A stretch of DNA of 64,000 bases from Runella zeae DSM 19591 (GTDB lineage: Bacteria > Bacteroidota > Bacteroidia > Cytophagales > Spirosomataceae): assembly GCF_000423565.1 (NCBI RefSeq), contig NZ_AUIF01000034.1:1-64000 (forward strand). Reading direction: 5' to 3'. The notes under the pieces were generated by a model. The model was not told the DNA's origin and searched no databases. It saw only the letters and a list, made by a program, of their open reading frames with translations. Positions 60,783 through 64,000 of this stretch are shown here, one piece after another. Position numbers and translations under genes: made by a program. The number at the start of each line of letters is the position of its first letter. The stretch's first letter is position 1.

Positions 60783-63700
60783 TTATTTGCGCTCAATCAC
60801 CTTCACATCTCCTAGCAGGCCCGAAGGAACTAAAGGTGAGTCTTTGCGATAAAAAGGCATGGTAGTAAATGTCGTTTTTTGCTTCACATTGGGTTGCGCA
60901 TCTCCTACCAAGCGATTGACCCAGGTATTGGTCACGTTTACTTGTATGGCGTTTTCTCCCGCTTTCAACGCCGAAGTAATGTCTACCTTAAATGGTTTTT
61001 TCCATAGGGTTCCTACATTTTTGCCATTGACAATCACCTCTGCAATATTCTTCACATCGCCCAAATCAAGAATAATAGAAGCGCCTGCGGAGGGTTTGGC
61101 AATGGAGAATGTATTTTCGTAGGTTGCAGTTCCTGAGAAATACTTCACCTCCGTATCTGCACTTTCCGACCAAGAACTAAGCTTATCCAAAACCATATTT
61201 TTATCATTAAACTTCACTTTCCAAGGATTTGAAAGCGTCGCAATAGTGGTTTCGGTAGTGGTTGGTTTGGTAAATGAGCGCTGCGATGTAGCATTCCCAA
61301 ATACAATAAACATTGCCCCCCAAGATTCAAGTCGAAGCGGGACAATGGTTCTGCCGTCTTTGATTTGGTAGCTAATCTTTTCGATTTTGCCCGTTTCAGG
61401 ATTCCACAACTCAGGTACTTTGCCCGCCACTCGAAAACTTATTTCAGCATCGGTCGCTTCGTCGCTTCGGTTGTTTAACCAATAAATATCTTGGTTGGCT
61501 GTTTGACGGTGGCGATATAAAATTTTGTTGGTTGTTTTATTGATAATGACGTCGGGTGTTGGTAGAGACGTTGCATGCAACGTCTCTACAGCGGCATTTG
61601 GATGTGCCCAAATTTCGTTGGCAATCGACTGGAATTCTGCCGCATTGTCTGTCAAACTAGGTGATTTTAGGGGTTTAGCTCCTATTACTTTAGCTCCGCC
61701 TTTGACTAAGTCACGTAGTTTTTTCAAAACAGGCAATGTCATAAACTTTGTCGATTCATCTAACACAAGTACACTGTAAGAATTGCCGCTTTGTGCGACT
61801 AACTTCCCATTTTTTACTTGAATGGCGTTTAAAAGGGCGGATGAGTTCACAAAGTCAAATTCATACCCTGCGGGAATCGACGGAAGTTTTTCGCGGCAAA
61901 TCCACGTAATGTTGTTGTTTTCACCATATAAATACAACACATCGGCGATGTTGCGGCCTTGTTGCAACAAATAACAACTACGCCCCAAGTACGTCATCCA
62001 TGCTTTTCCGCCTGCTTCTGCCCAAGTTTCTTGACGGGTAAAATACTGCCCAAAGGGTCCCAATGAAAAACCCGGTTTTTTATCGTCTAGTGGCTGATGC
62101 ACAGACGTATGAATCACAAAACGATTCAAACCTGATGCCATCTCTAAGTCGGCGGTACGTTTGAGCCGTTCGGGATATTCTTGAAAAGGTCTTCCTACGG
62201 AGGTCATGGATTCGGCGGCTACAATGGGTTTTCCGTAAATATTGGCTACCGACGCCGATTCTCGAATGTCAGCTTCGCTCCGTACTTCTTCATCATTTCC
62301 GCCGGCCAAACTTCCGGGTGTCCACATCGCCGACATAGGAATGTCCGAATACCGTTTTACGTCCATACCATCCGCTAAGTAGATACGGCCTCCTTCATGC
62401 GACTCGGTATAACGCTTCATGCCGCGTTTTTTTAGTTCTTCTCCAATGACATCATAATGATTCTCGGCAATCAACTCTCCAATGGTTTTACGAAAATCCC
62501 ACAAAAACTGCTCACTCGCTTCCACCGATTTTACAATTCTTCCAGTCAGTACAGGTATCCAATGCTTGAGGTCATAGCGGCGTCTTTTCTGGAATTCTTC
62601 AGGAAAACTTTTCGTCCAATTCATATGCCCCGCTTCGTAGCTATCCAATACCATATAATTGAGGCCTTTGGCGCCCATGAGCCCACCGGTGGCATCTTTA
62701 TACATATCCAAGTAAGTATTGATGTAGCGCCTTACGGCGTCTTTGTCCAGTTTGTCTACTTCTAAGCCCGTTGCTTCGGGCGAAGCAGGGTGATTTTGCC
62801 GCCCCGTAAGCGAATAGCCTAGTCGTATCACTACCCAATTTCCCGCCGGAACTGTCCAGTTTAGAGTGCCGTCGGAGCTCATGTTGGAGGTCAAATCTAC
62901 TACTTCTTCGGCCTGGATTGCGTCCGTTTTTCCTGTATTATCATTCCTCATTCCTAATTTTCCGTCTTCTTTCCAAGGCGTAAACCCCGCTTTGTCTTCT
63001 AGCTGATCGATACGATTATCGCTATGCAGTACAAACTCCGCTACGTTTACGCCTTCAGGCTTTTCTTCTCCAGCGGGGCGTCCGGCCATCGCAGCAAACA
63101 CATTGGGAGTAGGAGCCAAAGTGGTCCAACACAGGCGCCAATATTTGGATGTGGTGGGCGTAATAGCAACGGTATTGTACGGTACTGTGCTACCCGATAC
63201 CTTGGCAATCTCGCGAAAATGTACACCATCGTCACTTACTTTGAGGGTTCTATTTTCGGGATTACCGCGAAATTCGCTCAAGGGGCTTTCGTTGGCACCA
63301 GCCACCGAAAATGCTTTGAAGGTTTGGGGAGTTTCAAAAGTATACTGAATCCACATTTCTTGGCCTACGGAAGTAGGCGGTAGCATGGATGATTTTTCTA
63401 AGTCGTTGTCTGTGAGGTCTTTTAAGGTGAAAGTTCCTCCACTGGAACTAACGCTAGGGTTTAATTCTACCAATGTTTTTTCGGCAGATGGCAAACGATA
63501 CGCTACGACCAATGCATCTTGGTAAAAATGAGGTTTTTGGCCCACAAATCCGCCTGTCAAGCCGCCTGCTCCAAGACCTACATTTTGGAATTTTCCGGTG
63601 ATATCAGAAGGGCGTGGCAATTTTCCTACAAAGGTTTTTCCTCCTTCGAGATGCGTTTCTGTCCACACATATTTCTTCATGGCGTCTTCAGGTTTTACCC

Positions 63701-64000
63701 AAGGTCCGCCCGTCACGCTCCAGCCGGGCGAACCTGCAATGGCCATTTCAAGTCCTTTTTGGTCGGCAAGTTGTGTTGTGAACTTAAATGCCTCTTTCCA
63801 ATCAGGGGTCATAAAAACCAGCTTTTTGGGCACGACGACCGGCGTAAACAAATTGGCATCAAAGTTTTGGAAGCCACCAATTCCTACCCGTTGCATCCAT
63901 TCTAAGTCTTTTTGGATACCTTCTTTGGTAATATTGCCATTCATCCAATGCCACCACACGCGAGGTTTGGCAGCGCTTGGGGGCGTTTGAAAATCCTGTT
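60783..64000 (-). CDS. GH106-like (alpha-L-rhamnosidase-type) glycoside hydrolase, 5' end outside window
   Basis: At least 1072 residues; the frame is open to the right edge, so the signal peptide and start lie beyond 64000. The start region PRVWWHWMNGNITKEGI and WMQRVGIGGFQNFDANL is diagnostic of the large GH106/GH2-superfamily group. A catalytic barrel with VLDSYEAGHMNW and TESHEGGRIYLADGMDVKRY follows (acidic pair candidates Glu). The C-terminal galactose-binding-like sandwich (AEVIVNGKNVGTLWKKPF, GENAIQVNVTNTWVNRL) is typical. It is probably secreted and rhamnose-directed. Residues near 800 are encoded by an inserted 28-bp palindrome (61562-61589). Confidence 0.85.
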   Translation of the reverse strand, partial: QDFQTPPSAAKPRVWWHWMNGNITKEGIQKDLEWMQRVGIGGFQNFDANLFTPVVVPKKLVFMTPDWKEAFKFTTQLADQKGLEMAIAGSPGWSVTGGPWVKPEDAMKKYVWTETHLEGGKTFVGKLPRPSDITGKFQNVGLGAGGLTGGFVGQKPHFYQDALVVAYRLPSAEKTLVELNPSVSSSGGTFTLKDLTDNDLEKSSMLPPTSVGQEMWIQYTFETPQTFKAFSVAGANESPLSEFRGNPENRTLKVSDDGVHFREIAKVSGSTVPYNTVAITPTTSKYWRLCWTTLAPTPNVFAAMAGRPAGEEKPEGVNVAEFVLHSDNRIDQLEDKAGFTPWKEDGKLGMRNDNTGKTDAIQAEEVVDLTSNMSSDGTLNWTVPAGNWVVIRLGYSLTGRQNHPASPEATGLEVDKLDKDAVRRYINTYLDMYKDATGGLMGAKGLNYMVLDSYEAGHMNWTKSFPEEFQKRRRYDLKHWIPVLTGRIVKSVEASEQFLWDFRKTIGELIAENHYDVIGEELKKRGMKRYTESHEGGRIYLADGMDVKRYSDIPMSAMWTPGSLAGGNDEEVRSEADIRESASVANIYGKPIVAAESMTSVGRPFQEYPERLKRTADLEMASGLNRFVIHTSVHQPLDDKKPGFSLGPFGQYFTRQETWAEAGGKAWMTYLGRSCYLLQQGRNIADVLYLYGENNNITWICREKLPSIPAGYEFDFVNSSALLNAIQVKNGKLVAQSGNSYSVLVLDESTKFMTLPVLKKLRDLVKGGAKVIGAKPLKSPSLTDNAAEFQSIANEIWAHPNAAVETLHATSLPTPDVIINKTTNKILYRHRQTANQDIYWLNNRSDEATDAEISFRVAGKVPELWNPETGKIEKISYQIKDGRTIVPLRLESWGAMFIVFGNATSQRSFTKPTTTETTIATLSNPWKVKFNDKNMVLDKLSSWSESADTEVKYFSGTATYENTFSIAKPSAGASIILDLGDVKNIAEVIVNGKNVGTLWKKPFKVDITSALKAGENAIQVNVTNTWVNRLVGDAQPNVKQKTTFTTMPFYRKDSPLVPSGLLGDVKVIERK
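61562..61589. repeat. Perfect 28-bp palindrome inside the GH106-like gene
   Basis: GTAGAGACGTTGCA is followed directly by its exact complement (14-bp arms, no loop). It is read in frame as VETLHATSL in the protein. The same palindrome family is spread as dispersed repeats in cyanobacteria and some Bacteroidota, usually between genes. Confidence 0.85.

Noticed and set aside
1-64000. tRNA, rRNA or riboswitch genes
   Set aside because: I scanned intergenic stretches by eye and found no cloverleaf with a T-arm GTTCRA motif, no rRNA sequence and no recognisable riboswitch core.

Overview
The window comes from a Bacteroidota chromosome, most likely a Cytophagales / Spirosomataceae-type bacterium (Runella or Dyadobacter-like; the genus is inference). 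The evidence is three SusC/SusD pairs, a FecI/FecR signalling pair beside an STN-type SusC, Bacteroidetes-style -7 boxes (TAnnTTTG), a Sec-type (clade II) nitrous oxide reductase cluster, and many small intergenic hairpin repeats.

Layout. (1) 1-2.1 kb: AT-rich accessory DNA with the start of an IS transposase running off the left edge, a SUKH (SMI1/KNR4) immunity-type gene, a small unknown gene, and two copies of a 198-bp segment that read as decayed 3' ends of one lost gene. (2) 2.1-3.2 kb: an AlkC/AlkD-like DNA repair protein. (3) 3.3-12.2 kb, minus strand: a sigma-controlled polysaccharide-type locus, ECF sigma > FecR > [candidate antisense sRNA] > STN-SusC > SusD > (alpha/alpha)6-barrel glycosidase-like protein. 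(4) 12.4-21.7 kb, minus strand: cytochrome c > nosZ > membrane-NosL fusion > nosD > nosF > NnrS-like membrane protein > nosY > fasciclin lipoprotein > cupin. A Crp/Fnr regulator sits upstream, and related palindromes lie at about -42 of both the regulator and nos promoters. (5) 22-59.6 kb: a large catabolic island. It holds two tandem SusC/SusD pairs, three paralogous beta-propeller hydrolase-like proteins with a FISUMP protein, two sialidase-like proteins, an MFS permease, two ceramidase-like hydrolases, an acyltransferase, a PhyH dioxygenase, two SDRs, an HpaI-type aldolase, an aldo/keto reductase, a Gfo/Idh protein, RidA, two 3-hydroxyacyl-CoA dehydrogenase-like proteins, a GSA-type aminotransferase, an M19 dipeptidase, a DSD1-like PLP enzyme, and an AraC regulator at the right end. 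(6) 59.8-64 kb, minus strand: an alpha/beta hydrolase and a GH106-like protein that runs off the right edge.

Main result. Region 5 appears to be one AraC-controlled regulon. The same 33-bp element, carrying two A(T/A)AGTA half-sites 21 bp apart, lies 23-24 bp upstream of a TAnnTTTG box in front of SusC copy 1, SusC copy 2, the sialidase/MFS/ceramidase operon, the aldolase operon and the RidA operon. A sixth copy lies upstream of the AraC gene in inverted orientation. These five promoters can account for most of the 37-kb island. The enzyme set suggests uptake and oxidative plus aldol breakdown of an amino- or amide-bearing carbohydrate or glycoconjugate. The substrate cannot be read from sequence. 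I know of no described pathway with this gene set, but I could not search databases.
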